Shown here one piece after another: positions 34,171 through 43,080 of a stretch of 64,000 bases of DNA. Position numbers and translations under genes: made by a program. This stretch comes from an uncultured archaeon (lineage in GTDB: Archaea; Nanobdellota; Nanobdellia; Pacearchaeales; GW2011-AR1), in contig CABMGO010000003.1 in assembly GCA_902385655.1 (NCBI GenBank), positions 1 to 64,000 on the forward strand, given 5' to 3'. Every line of letters begins with the position of its first letter. Positions within the stretch are counted from its first letter, which is position 1. The notes under the pieces are model-generated. The model saw only the letters and a program-made list of their open reading frames with translations. It did no database searches and was not told where the DNA came from.

Positions 34171-34241
34171 TGGGCCCAACAGGGATCGAACCTGTGACAT
34201 CTCGGTGTAAACGAGAGGGTTTACCATTAGCCTATGAGCCC
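34171..34241 (-). tRNA. tRNA-Val(TAC)
   Basis: This is a 71-nt minus-strand cloverleaf with no encoded CCA. Acceptor GGGCTCA pairs with TGGGCCC, discriminator A. The anticodon stem is TCTCG/CGAGA around loop TTTACAC, giving anticodon TAC. The T-arm is CAGG-TTCGATC-CCTG. The D-stem is weak (GGC...ACC type with one mismatch). Two partial copies of its 3' end lie within 300 nt downstream, each carrying a hairpin element. Confidence 0.9.
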
Positions 34242-34294
34242 ATTTAATCAATATTAACGAAACAAATCAGTCACTTTTAAAGATTACTATTTTA

Positions 34295-34945
34295 CTAAAC
34301 AGTTCTTTCCGCTTCTGAGTCTGAAACCATAAAATAGCAAGCAAGACTGTGGGGCGTGGATCTTCCTTGAGTATATTTTCTAACTAATCGAGTTATGTCA
34401 AAATCTTTGGAGACTACATGAGTCGGAACATAATTTGCAGAGTGGATTCCAGCTGTAACGACCTGTAAATCTGTTTCTCTTCTGTGTGGTTTTCTAGAGT
34501 TAGTTGAGTAGTATATTCCTCGGATAACGTCAAGAATATCTCTATATTGCGGAGACTTAGAATCATAGAGTTTAGTTTTTGCTATGTCCGCAAGAGCTAA
34601 TATGCCCGTATGGATTCTCATTAATTCCTGAATTACGGGGTGAATTCTATCTTCTCGCGGATCTTGATCTTGTTCAAAATCAAGTTTCTTTTTTCTAACC
34701 GCATTAGCATAATTTCTTAGCTCACGTACTGCTCCTCCAACAGTTAAAGTGTTATTTCGAATATAGTCTGAGAATGCGTCTAGCACTGATTGTTTTGCTA
34801 ATGTAAGAGAGGTTTGATCTGCATCGTTTAGAGCAGAAATCCTGTAAAGATTCTTTAGCCAGTTATTGCATCCTCTCCCTCGTATAGACGAATCTAAGAT
34901 AATTTGTTCTCCTGTGTTAAATAGAGTGTCCAATCTTATTGCCAT
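34295..34945 (-). CDS. PIN-like domain protein, possible ribonuclease
   Basis: This is a 216-residue soluble protein. GEQIILDSSI near residue 13 (first Asp), a helical middle, and the C-terminal pair TDLQVVTAGI and HVVSKDFDITRL resemble the PIN order: an Asp at the first strand, an acid before the ATA-type helix, then T/S-x-D-x-D. This is consistent with a PIN-fold nuclease but was judged by eye only. No antitoxin-like partner gene lies next to it; its neighbours are tRNA-Val and adenylate kinase. Confidence 0.45.
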   Translation of the reverse strand: MAIRLDTLFNTGEQIILDSSIRGRGCNNWLKNLYRISALNDADQTSLTLAKQSVLDAFSDYIRNNTLTVGGAVRELRNYANAVRKKKLDFEQDQDPREDRIHPVIQELMRIHTGILALADIAKTKLYDSKSPQYRDILDVIRGIYYSTNSRKPHRRETDLQVVTAGIHSANYVPTHVVSKDFDITRLVRKYTQGRSTPHSLACYFMVSDSEAERTV

Positions 34946-34976
34946 AAAAATTCAGCAAAAAGCATTTATTTAAACC

Positions 34977-35552
34977 TTACTTTGAAAGTCTAGAAAGAAT
35001 TTCCTCTTGAATATCTTCAATTTTTCCAATCCCATTAACTTCTTCAAATTTGTATAACCCTTTATAAAAATCTAAGAGGGGCGTCGTTTGAGTTTGATAA
35101 ATCTCAAGTCTTCTTTTAATAACTTCTTCAGTATCATCTGCTCTTTTTTGAACTTGGGCTCTTAAAAGAAGTCTTTTGACTAATTCACTTCCATCTGCAG
35201 CAAGAGAAACAACTTCAACATCATATTTTTCTGAAGTATTGAAGAAATCAGCAAGCTTTCTTGCTTGAGGCATTGTTCTTGGAAATCCGTCGAGAATCAC
35301 ACCAGATTTTGTGTTTCTGTCTAAATATCCTTCAACAAGCTCAATCATCATGTCATCTGGAGCATAATTTCCTTGCGGAACTCCTATTTCGATAAGTCTT
35401 TTTCCTAAATCTGTTTCTCTTGCCATTTCATCTCTTAAAACTGCACCGGTAGAAAGATGCGCGTAGCCAAGATTTGCCGATAGAAGTTCTGCTTGTGTTC
35501 CCTTTCCAACTCCTGGAGGCCCAAAAATTATTACTACCTTACTTTTTTTCAT
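34977..35552 (-). CDS. adk: Adenylate kinase
   Basis: This 191-residue enzyme is of the bacterial/eukaryal short type, ATP + AMP to 2 ADP. The P-loop is GPPGVGKGTQ (residues 11-20), the AMP site is HLSTGAVLRDE, and ILDGFPRTMPQA marks the central core. The lid region is short (LRAQVQKRADDT) and lacks zinc cysteines. Many archaea use an unrelated AdkA, so this version suggests acquisition from bacteria or the variant common in DPANN. It stands alone between tRNA-Val/PIN and the PhoU-like gene. Confidence 0.93.
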   Translation of the reverse strand: MKKSKVVIIFGPPGVGKGTQAELLSANLGYAHLSTGAVLRDEMARETDLGKRLIEIGVPQGNYAPDDMMIELVEGYLDRNTKSGVILDGFPRTMPQARKLADFFNTSEKYDVEVVSLAADGSELVKRLLLRAQVQKRADDTEEVIKRRLEIYQTQTTPLLDFYKGLYKFEEVNGIGKIEDIQEEILSRLSK

Positions 35553-35645
35553 AATCTTATAAATTTTTTATTAGTTTATAAATATTTATATAGAGTTTTT
35601 TAAATAATTTCAATCAAATAGAAAAATAAGGGTTTAGGTATTTAT

Positions 35646-36548
35646 CTACAAATTTTTCATTAAATTAAGATGGGTTAAATCTGCAGCGTCTTCGATTATT
35701 TGAATTGCATAGTGGAGGAATCTTGAAGTTTTACCATCGATTTTTGAGAGTGAAAGAAGTTCTTTTCTTGCTTTGTCTTTTAGATGATAAATTTTCTCTC
35801 CTAAATCGGAACCAAGATTGTAATAAAAATCAAAAACTAAATCGAGAGACTTTCTGGATAAGTTTACTACTTCTCGAATTTTTTCAGTTTTAGAAATCTT
35901 ATGTTCGATATTTGTTCTCCATAACCTCAGTATTTCATCGCCTATTTTCTCTAGAGCAAAAGAGTATGTAAACAGAACTCTCCCTCGAACATGATCAGCA
36001 TAAGACATTTTATTTATTTGTCTTTGTAAAAATAAGCAGAATTTGTTTATCTCCTTATCTCTTTTCTCTAAAGACTCTTTTGTTTCTTTTTCTTTTCCAA
36101 AGATATCTTCAATAGCAGAGTCATAAAACATGAGAACAATTTGAAAAACTTGTTTGAAAATCTCGTCTATATCTTGGTTATTTCCTCCGCCCAAATCTTT
36201 TACTATGTAAACTCCCTTGTCTTGAGAGACCAAGGCATAACCAATATCTTCATTTATTGCTTCTCTAATTAAATTTGAAATTTCTTTTGAAGAAGTAATT
36301 TCGATTTCATCAACTCCTGAAGCATATAAAGCGTTAAATTTACTCCAAAGATTTCGAATGTCAAAATTATCGATAGATAATTTTGCTTTTTTCTTGGCTA
36401 CATTGCCCGGATTAGTAATAACTAGGGATTTTTCAAAAGAGTTTATGTCAACTTCTAAGGTTTTGTCCAAATTATTTTGCCTTATCCAATCAACTGGCAA
36501 AGTTACTGTATAAGCTTGGCTTGCTTGTTTTATCAGTTTTCGTTTCAT
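35646..36548 (-). CDS. PhoU-like phosphate regulator with AbrB-type DNA-binding start
   Basis: This is a 300-residue protein. Residues 1-45 (MKRKLIKQASQAYTVTLPVDWIRQ) form a SpoVT/AbrB swapped-hairpin domain. Residues about 110-300 are all-helical PhoU repeats, with acidic patches such as EKIGDEILRL and QIIEDAADLTHL, which in PhoU bind metal. This domain pair is common in archaea and is thought to regulate phosphate uptake. No Pst transporter is in the window. It diverges from the PHP gene across an 80-nt AT-rich region. Confidence 0.8.
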   Translation of the reverse strand: MKRKLIKQASQAYTVTLPVDWIRQNNLDKTLEVDINSFEKSLVITNPGNVAKKKAKLSIDNFDIRNLWSKFNALYASGVDEIEITSSKEISNLIREAINEDIGYALVSQDKGVYIVKDLGGGNNQDIDEIFKQVFQIVLMFYDSAIEDIFGKEKETKESLEKRDKEINKFCLFLQRQINKMSYADHVRGRVLFTYSFALEKIGDEILRLWRTNIEHKISKTEKIREVVNLSRKSLDLVFDFYYNLGSDLGEKIYHLKDKARKELLSLSKIDGKTSRFLHYAIQIIEDAADLTHLNLMKNL

Positions 36549-36628
36549 TTTATATTATTTATATAAATTATATAGGAAATATATAAATCTTTCTGTAGTG
36601 TTTAGAATATTGAAAAGGTAAAAACAAC

Positions 36629-37480
36629 ATGATAAACAAATATATTGATTTACACACTCACACCTACTACTCTGATGGAGTTTTGACTCCGACTGATAAT
36701 GCGAGAATAGCTAGAATAAATGGAATAGACATTCTTGCAATAACTGATCATGATAAGACTGATGGTTACGAAGAGGCAAAGATTGCTGGAGAGAGATATC
36801 AGGTTCAAATCATTCCAGGAACAGAGATTAGCACGGACAAATATCACATTTTAGGTTTAGGAGTTGATATAAAGAATAATGACTTAGTTAATCTATTGAA
36901 AAAATCTGCAGAAGAACAAAAGAAAGTTTGTGCCAGTCGAATTGATGCTCTGAGAATTAGAGGAATTCCGATAACATTTGAGAAAGTGCTAGAAGTATTT
37001 CCTAAATCAAGACTAGGAAAAATGAACATTATGTATGCAATGATGCAAGACAGAGAATGTCAAGATTATTTAATGAAACATGAAGGACAAAAACTTACTA
37101 AAGAAATTTATGATGCTTACTTGAGAGATGAGAATGGAAAATTTGTGACTGATAAAATGACGGCAGTAACTCCAAAACTGGCAATTGATGCCGTACACTC
37201 TGCTGGGGGAATCGCAATACTTGCTCATCCTCCCCTAGATGTAAAAGAAATGGCTGAGATGGATGTGCTCTTAAGAGAAGGAATCGATGGAATTGAGGTT
37301 CAAACTCGAAATAATGGAAGAAATGAGCCATTTATCGAGTTTGCAAAAAGAAACAATTTACTAATCACATATGGAAGCGATTTTCATGGAGGAGTTTTCA
37401 ATAGAGATACTTTGAGTAGCCGAGGAAATAATATTTTAGAAGAAAGATTGGCAAAGGCACTGAAACTGGAGGTTGAATAA
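36629..37480 (+). CDS. PHP-domain phosphoesterase
   Basis: This is a 283-residue protein. Metal-binding motifs of the PHP superfamily are clear: DLHTHTYYSDG (His9, His11, Asp16), ITDHDKTDG near residue 38, IPGTEIS near 63, ILAHPP near 198 and YGSDFHGG near 252. The closest known activities in this type (TrpH/YciV) are 5'-3' nucleotide or 3',5'-bisphosphate hydrolysis. The 60-residue gene downstream starts one base after the stop and is probably cotranscribed. Confidence 0.88.
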   Translation: MINKYIDLHTHTYYSDGVLTPTDNARIARINGIDILAITDHDKTDGYEEAKIAGERYQVQIIPGTEISTDKYHILGLGVDIKNNDLVNLLKKSAEEQKKVCASRIDALRIRGIPITFEKVLEVFPKSRLGKMNIMYAMMQDRECQDYLMKHEGQKLTKEIYDAYLRDENGKFVTDKMTAVTPKLAIDAVHSAGGIAILAHPPLDVKEMAEMDVLLREGIDGIEVQTRNNGRNEPFIEFAKRNNLLITYGSDFHGGVFNRDTLSSRGNNILEERLAKALKLEVE

Positions 37481-37481
37481 A

Positions 37482-37664
37482 ATGCCAGATGTTTGCGGTT
37501 TTTGGGATAGGAGGGCAGATGATCCTAGATATAGTCATACGACCAGCAATGGAGTAGCAATTTACAAATATAGAGGTAGAGAAATGACTTACGATGAAAG
37601 AGAAAAACTAAAAGCAGAATCTCGGGAAAATAAACGAAAAAATAAACTGGAAAGTTTATTTTAG
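37482..37664 (+). CDS. Small charged protein, unknown
   Basis: This is a 60-residue protein read from ATG 37482; a TTG at 37473 inside the PHP gene is less likely. MPDVCGFWDRRADDP and a Lys/Arg/Glu-rich C-terminal helix are its only features. It begins one base after the PHP stop and overlaps the 3' end of the convergent P-loop gene by 9 nt. Unknown function. Confidence 0.5.
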   Translation: MPDVCGFWDRRADDPRYSHTTSNGVAIYKYRGREMTYDEREKLKAESRENKRKNKLESLF

Positions 37665-38207
37665 CTTCTCTTTTATTTCATTTACAATTTGTTCGGGAGT
37701 TTTTCCTCGAGTGTAAACAACAATATCTGCCCACTTAGAAAAAACTGGCGGAAATCTGAAATATCTTTTGAATGTTTTCCAGAATAATTTCATCTTATGT
37801 GCTTCTTTGAAATGTTCTCTTCTTACTTCTCGGTTATACAGGAAAAAAATAGAGTATATTTTGCATCTAGAAGGAAGAAGCCCAATTATTTTTGATTTTG
37901 ATTTAGCAATATTTCTTAATTCTGAAGTTGCTTCTGGGAAATAATTATACGCAAAAGAACCCCCAGATAAATCGAAAACATAATTCTTTTCTTTTTTGTA
38001 TGCTTTTACAAGTAACGAATACCCTTTCTTTTTCATTAATTGCTTGACAATGTTTGCTTTGATTGCTTTATCCAAGCCACCTTGTTTTTTAAAAGCCCTA
38101 TTCCCAATTTCATCCGAAGAAATATATTTTAGCTTTAGTTCTTTTGCTAATAATTTGCCTATTGTTGATTTTCCAACTGATCTTGGTCCTGTGAGAGTTA
38201 TGTTCAT
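37656..38207 (-). CDS. P-loop kinase, shikimate kinase-like
   Basis: This is a 183-residue protein. GPRSVGKST at residues 7-15 is a Walker A of the shikimate kinase type, followed by a substrate-site Asp in YISSDEIG. A loop VFDLSGGSFAYN takes the place of the usual GGG region. The C-terminal half has extra basic residues and differs from true shikimate kinases. A shikimate role would fit the aromatic pathway genes pheA/tyrA, but archaea usually use an unrelated GHMP kinase, so the substrate is open. Confidence 0.6.
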   Translation of the reverse strand: MNITLTGPRSVGKSTIGKLLAKELKLKYISSDEIGNRAFKKQGGLDKAIKANIVKQLMKKKGYSLLVKAYKKEKNYVFDLSGGSFAYNYFPEATSELRNIAKSKSKIIGLLPSRCKIYSIFFLYNREVRREHFKEAHKMKLFWKTFKRYFRFPPVFSKWADIVVYTRGKTPEQIVNEIKEKLK

Positions 38208-38253
38208 AAAAATAACAGATGATTAGAATTATTAAACTTTGTTAGACTAGAAA

Positions 38254-41200
38254 TTATTTCTTCTGTTGATTATTCTGTGCTGGCTTTTTGAATAGTGCAA
38301 TTTTTGAAAGAATATCTGTTGCTTGTTGTTGTAACATTGGATTATTTTTTGATTCTCCTCTTTTGTTTCCAGGTAAAATTCTTGCTCCAGGATCGTTATC
38401 TTGAGCAGGACTTGCAGGTTTTGATTGTTGTTGAACAGGTCTAATTGCATTCGGAGTCACTTTAACATTCGATTTTTGTTGAGGTTTGTTTTGGACGACC
38501 ACCTTTTGCTGAACTTGTTGCGATTTATTTTGAACTACAGATTTTTGTTGGGGCTTATTTTGATTTTGAGCTGGTTTAGGTTGTGGAACAATTTTTATCT
38601 GAACATTATTTTTTTGAGCTGTATTTTGTTGAACTGATCTTAACATCTGCTGTCTCTGCTGAATTTGCTTATTTATTGCATTTTGCAAGTGTGCAGCTAA
38701 TTGTTCAACAGAAGTTATTCTTATTACATTTGGATTTGGTTTCTGAACATTTTGAACTGGTTTGTTTTGAGTCTGAATCTGTTTCTGATTATTTTGTTGA
38801 GTTTTAGGTTGTTGAACAATTTTCTGAATAGGTTTATTTTGAACAATAGTTTTTTGCTGTTGTGTTTGTTTTTGTTGATTATTTTGAATAGTTTTATTTG
38901 GAACTAAAATTGTTTTTCTAACATCTGAATTTTGGTTTTTTAATGCACTCAATTCTTGTTTTACAATAGCTCTTATTTCATCTCTGATTGAAACTGCTTT
39001 TGAGGTGTCTATTTTAGGAGCATTTTGTTTTTGTATCTGTAAATATAATTTATCCCTACCTTGTTGATGTTCTTTTTGCTTTGCAGAATTTACAACTGGA
39101 ACTAATTTGTTTTCTAACTTCTTTTCTAATTTTTTAGATTGAATATTTGCCTGAGCTGCTGCTAAAATTGCTATTGGTACTCTGTAAGGTGAACAAGAAA
39201 CTTCTGTTAAACCAATTCTGTGACAGAAATCAACCGATGCCGGATCTCCGCCATGCTCTCCACAAATTCCTATTTCAATGTTAGGTTTTGTTGATCTTGC
39301 TTTTGAAACTGTTAACTTCATTACACTTCCAACTCCTTCTTGATCCAAAGTTTGGAAAGGATCTTTCTCGAAAATATTTTTCTCGACGTAACTTGGAATA
39401 AATCTTCCCGCATCATCTCTTGAGAATCCTAAAGTTGTTTGTGTCAAATCATTTGTTCCGAAAGACATGAATTCTGCTTCTGTTGCTAGTTGATCCGCAA
39501 TCATTGCTGCTCTCGGGAATTCAATCATCGTTCCAATTCTGTAATGAACTTTCCTCGCAATCTGCTCCTTGCCATTAGAATTATTTTGGGCAAGGCCAAA
39601 TTGCTCGCCTTGAGCTCCAGTTTCTTTTGCTACTTTTTGCACAATATCTTTAATCATCTTGAATTCTTTTAATGCAATTACATTTGGAATTTCTATTTCA
39701 GGTTTTGCTACAATTCCATTCTTTGCACAATTAACTGCAGCTTCGAAAACGGCTCTTGCTTGCATTTCAGAAATTTCAGGATAAACAATTCCAAGTCTGC
39801 AACCTCTGAATCCTAACATTGGATTGAATTCGTGAAGTTCTTCTATTTTCTTTTTAATTTTTTCAACTGGAACATTTATCTTTTTAGATAATTCTTGGAT
39901 TTCTTTTTCTTCTTTTGGAAGGAATTCATGAAGTGGGGGATCTAAGAATCTGATAATTACAGGAAGATTGTTCATAACTTTGAAAATTCCCTCGAAGTCT
40001 GCTCTTTGGTATGGGAGTAATTTGTTTAATGCTTTTCTTCTGTCTTGTTCTGTTTCTGCTAAAATCATTTCTCTCATTGGAGTAATCCTATCGCCTTCAA
40101 AGAACATATGTTCAGTTCTACAAAGACCAGTACCTTCTGCTCCAAATTCTTTTGCAATTTTAGAATCGTATGGAGTGTCTGCATTTGTCTTTACCTTCAA
40201 CTTTTTGAATTTCTTAGCCCAATTCATTAAAACTGCAAATTCCCCAGCTAATTCTGGGTCTATTACAGCCATAGGGCCCTTGAAGAACTCGCCCGTTGTT
40301 CCGTCAAGAGTTATCATGTCGCCTTCTTTGAATGAGACTCCGGCAATTGTCGCTAATTTATTTTTTTCATTAATTACTAATTCAGAACATCCTGCAATGC
40401 AACATTTTCCCATCCCTCTTGCAACTACAGCTGCGTGAGAAGTCATTCCACCTCTTGCTGTTAAAATTCCCTGAGAAACATGCATTCCTTTAATGTCATC
40501 TGGGCAAGTTTCTAATCTTACTAAAACAACTTTTTCTCCCTTGTCTGTCCATTCTTCGGCTGTTTCAGCGTTGAAAACAACTTTTCCAACTGCTGCACCT
40601 GGAGAAGCTGGAAGTCCTTTTCCAACTGCCTTTGTTTTTTGTTTTGCAATAGGATCAAGTCTTTTGTGAAGTAGTTGATTCAATTGTTGAGGATCAACTT
40701 TCATTATAGCTTCTTCTTCAGTCAATAATTTTTCTTTTACTAACTCAACTGCAATTTTTACTGCAGCAAGCCCAGTTCTTTTACCGTTTCTTGTTTGAAG
40801 AATGTATAATTTTCCTTCTTGAACTGTGAATTCAATATCTTGCATATCTTTGTAATGTATTTCAAGTTTTTTCCTAACTTCTAAAAGTTGTTTGTAAATT
40901 ACGGGCATATCTTTTTCTAATCTTGAAATTGGTTCGGGTGTTCTGATTCCAGCGACGACATCTTCCCCTTGAGCGTTGATTAAATATTCTCCATAGAATT
41001 TATTTTCTCCGTTGGAAGGATTTCTTGTAAAGCAAACTCCAGTTCCAGATGTGTTTCCCATATTTCCGAAAACCATTGCTTGAACATTAACTGCAGTTCC
41101 GATTAAACCTTTGATGTCATTAAGTTTTCTATATGTGATTGCTCGAGGGTTATTCCAAGAACCAAAAACAGCATTGATAGCAAGTCTTAACTGTTCTCTA

Positions 41201-41796
41201 GGTTCTGCAGGGAAAGGTTTTCCTTTTTCTTTTAAAACTAAAGCTTTGTATTGTTTTACTAAATCTTTCAAATCATCTGCAGTTAATTCTGTGTCAAATT
41301 TTTTACCCTTTGTTTGTTTCTTTGTTTCTAATAAATGTTCGAATTTATCTAAGTCTACACCAAGAACTACATCTGAAAACATTTGAATGAATCTTCTGTA
41401 AGAGTCGTAAGCGAATCTAGGATTATTTGTTTTTTTAGCAACTGCTTCAACAGTTTGATCATTCATACCTAAATTAAGTATTGTGTCCATCATCCCAGGC
41501 ATAGAAGCTGCAGCACCAGATCTAACCGAAACTAGAAGAGGAGATTTTTGATCGTTGAATCTCATTCCGACTTGACTTTCTAAAACTTTAATTGCTACAT
41601 CAATTTGTGCATCAAGTTCTTTTGGATATTGTTTATTATTTTTATAGTAGAAATCGCATGTCTCTGTTGTAATTGTAAATCCTGAAGGAACTGGAAGACC
41701 AAGATTAGTCATTTCGGCTAAATTTGCTCCTTTTCCGCCTAACAACATTTTCATGTCGGCTTTTCCCTCTTTGAATAAGTAAACGTATTTCACCAT
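38254..41796 (-). CDS. ppdK: Pyruvate, phosphate dikinase with a Q/N-rich C-terminal tail
   Basis: This enzyme interconverts pyruvate, ATP and Pi with PEP, AMP and PPi. Residues 1-888 form a normal PPDK: GGKGANLAEM at 20-29, the phosphohistidine loop GGMTSHAAVVARGMGK near 453, the PEP-site segment LCRTEHMF, FGTNDLTQTT, and the catalytic Cys in GICGEHGG. Residues 889-1180 (DNA 38254-39132) are an extra tail: a charged helical part to about 968, then about 200 residues dominated by Gln, Asn, Lys and Pro. The tail repeats short units such as VQNKPQQK. The tail is in frame with no stop and uses ordinary codons, so it is real, and it is absent from usual PPDKs (about 875-900 residues). Confidence 0.93.
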   Translation of the reverse strand: MVKYVYLFKEGKADMKMLLGGKGANLAEMTNLGLPVPSGFTITTETCDFYYKNNKQYPKELDAQIDVAIKVLESQVGMRFNDQKSPLLVSVRSGAAASMPGMMDTILNLGMNDQTVEAVAKKTNNPRFAYDSYRRFIQMFSDVVLGVDLDKFEHLLETKKQTKGKKFDTELTADDLKDLVKQYKALVLKEKGKPFPAEPREQLRLAINAVFGSWNNPRAITYRKLNDIKGLIGTAVNVQAMVFGNMGNTSGTGVCFTRNPSNGENKFYGEYLINAQGEDVVAGIRTPEPISRLEKDMPVIYKQLLEVRKKLEIHYKDMQDIEFTVQEGKLYILQTRNGKRTGLAAVKIAVELVKEKLLTEEEAIMKVDPQQLNQLLHKRLDPIAKQKTKAVGKGLPASPGAAVGKVVFNAETAEEWTDKGEKVVLVRLETCPDDIKGMHVSQGILTARGGMTSHAAVVARGMGKCCIAGCSELVINEKNKLATIAGVSFKEGDMITLDGTTGEFFKGPMAVIDPELAGEFAVLMNWAKKFKKLKVKTNADTPYDSKIAKEFGAEGTGLCRTEHMFFEGDRITPMREMILAETEQDRRKALNKLLPYQRADFEGIFKVMNNLPVIIRFLDPPLHEFLPKEEKEIQELSKKINVPVEKIKKKIEELHEFNPMLGFRGCRLGIVYPEISEMQARAVFEAAVNCAKNGIVAKPEIEIPNVIALKEFKMIKDIVQKVAKETGAQGEQFGLAQNNSNGKEQIARKVHYRIGTMIEFPRAAMIADQLATEAEFMSFGTNDLTQTTLGFSRDDAGRFIPSYVEKNIFEKDPFQTLDQEGVGSVMKLTVSKARSTKPNIEIGICGEHGGDPASVDFCHRIGLTEVSCSPYRVPIAILAAAQANIQSKKLEKKLENKLVPVVNSAKQKEHQQGRDKLYLQIQKQNAPKIDTSKAVSIRDEIRAIVKQELSALKNQNSDVRKTILVPNKTIQNNQQKQTQQQKTIVQNKPIQKIVQQPKTQQNNQKQIQTQNKPVQNVQKPNPNVIRITSVEQLAAHLQNAINKQIQQRQQMLRSVQQNTAQKNNVQIKIVPQPKPAQNQNKPQQKSVVQNKSQQVQQKVVVQNKPQQKSNVKVTPNAIRPVQQQSKPASPAQDNDPGARILPGNKRGESKNNPMLQQQATDILSKIALFKKPAQNNQQKK

Positions 41797-41852
41797 CTAA
41801 AGTTTTTGTTGAAATTTGATTTATAAATATTATTGTGGTGATGAGAGATATA

Positions 41853-43028
41853 TTACTTGTTATCTTCTTTAAACTCTTCAGAAAAATAATAATCCATTAT
41901 GTCGGTAAGATTTTTTACGGAAGTTCTGCCCAAACCTCTTTGTGCTTGATAAAATAATCCTGTGAAAAAGTTGTCGAAGTCATTGACTGGAACTGAAACT
42001 TCTTCATTAGATAATTTTCCAGATTTGTCTTGATACACAAAGACCAATTCCCTATCTTGCCCTATTCCTATTGCATATTCTCCCGCATCTCCGCCATAAC
42101 AAGGAAGATTATGTGGCACAATTCTGAGATTAGGAAGAGTGCTGCTTTTTACAAGTGGCCCGCTAGCATAAGTAAACTGCATTTGTGGACTTAATGAACC
42201 GTATCCGAAGTCTCCGAAATTTCCACAGATTTGTCCTTGTTCTCTTACTTGAGAAATAAAATCTGGATAGTTCTTAAGAATTTCAGAAGGAATCTTTTCT
42301 TGATTTGCCCACTTTAATAGGATTGTCAGTAGTGATGATTCAACAGAATGACTTGCTGAAACATATTGCACCTCTTCCCTTGTTTCTGGTCTGAATGAAA
42401 CTAAATTGCCCGTCGGATCAAATGTTTTATACGGCGTTATGTCCACTTTTTTTAATCTGAAATCTCCATGTTCGCTTGCTCCTAATTCAAACTCAGAAAC
42501 TTGTTCACCAGAATGAGATTGCCATCTGTATCCCTTATCTAAATAGCATTTATCTTTCATTCTTGCAAAAGCTCCTACGGATCCTAGAAAATCAGATAGT
42601 GATTTGAAACCAAAATTTTTAAATTGCCAAAATATTTCCGGATCTAAAACGACGGAAGCATTGTATCCAGAAATGACTGGGAAATCCTCTTCAATACTCA
42701 TTTGTTCCCATTGAGTTCTTCCAAGTTTTTTTATTTCCCAATAAGAATCTTGTTCATTGATATATTTGTTGAGGAGTTTCATTAAACCTTGATGCCAATC
42801 CTGATAAACATCTTCTCCAAAATTTTGGACAAAATTGAAAGGAATTGTCTTGAAAAATCCGTTTTCTTTAAGGCTATCAACCATCCAAATTGCATCTGCA
42901 GGATCATAAATTCTTCCAGGAATTAAAGAAACTTTTTTGTTCCTTAATGCTTTTTCGATCTTTTCGTCTAGTTTTGTTTCTTTTAGTTTTTTTATTGCTT
43001 CAGGATAGACTATAAAATTGTAATGCAT
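41853..43028 (-). CDS. Conserved protein of unknown function
   Basis: This is a 391-residue soluble protein with no membrane segment and no recognised motif. Segments such as SLIPGRIYDPADAIWMVD, ASHSVESSLLTILLKWANQ and ICGNFGDFGYGSLSPQ give a mixed alpha/beta impression. Acid and aromatic residues are spread evenly, as in a globular enzyme. It lies just upstream of ppdK on the same strand, but a TATA (about 41817-41830) sits between them, so they are probably separate transcripts. Confidence 0.6.
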   Translation of the reverse strand: MHYNFIVYPEAIKKLKETKLDEKIEKALRNKKVSLIPGRIYDPADAIWMVDSLKENGFFKTIPFNFVQNFGEDVYQDWHQGLMKLLNKYINEQDSYWEIKKLGRTQWEQMSIEEDFPVISGYNASVVLDPEIFWQFKNFGFKSLSDFLGSVGAFARMKDKCYLDKGYRWQSHSGEQVSEFELGASEHGDFRLKKVDITPYKTFDPTGNLVSFRPETREEVQYVSASHSVESSLLTILLKWANQEKIPSEILKNYPDFISQVREQGQICGNFGDFGYGSLSPQMQFTYASGPLVKSSTLPNLRIVPHNLPCYGGDAGEYAIGIGQDRELVFVYQDKSGKLSNEEVSVPVNDFDNFFTGLFYQAQRGLGRTSVKNLTDIMDYYFSEEFKEDNK

Positions 43029-43080
43029 TGATTAGGAGATTTTGCTAGATTTAAATAGATTTAGATGAGTTAGAAGAGAA

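Noticed and set aside
34295..34945. Toxin-antitoxin module
   Set aside because: A PIN-like toxin was considered, but there is no small adjacent antitoxin gene on the same strand and the protein is longer than VapC toxins.
38425..38907. Plus-strand ORFs opposite the Q-rich tail of PPDK
   Set aside because: They arise from the low-complexity CAA/AAT-rich coding of the minus strand (Leu/Phe-rich antisense). No start context or promoter.
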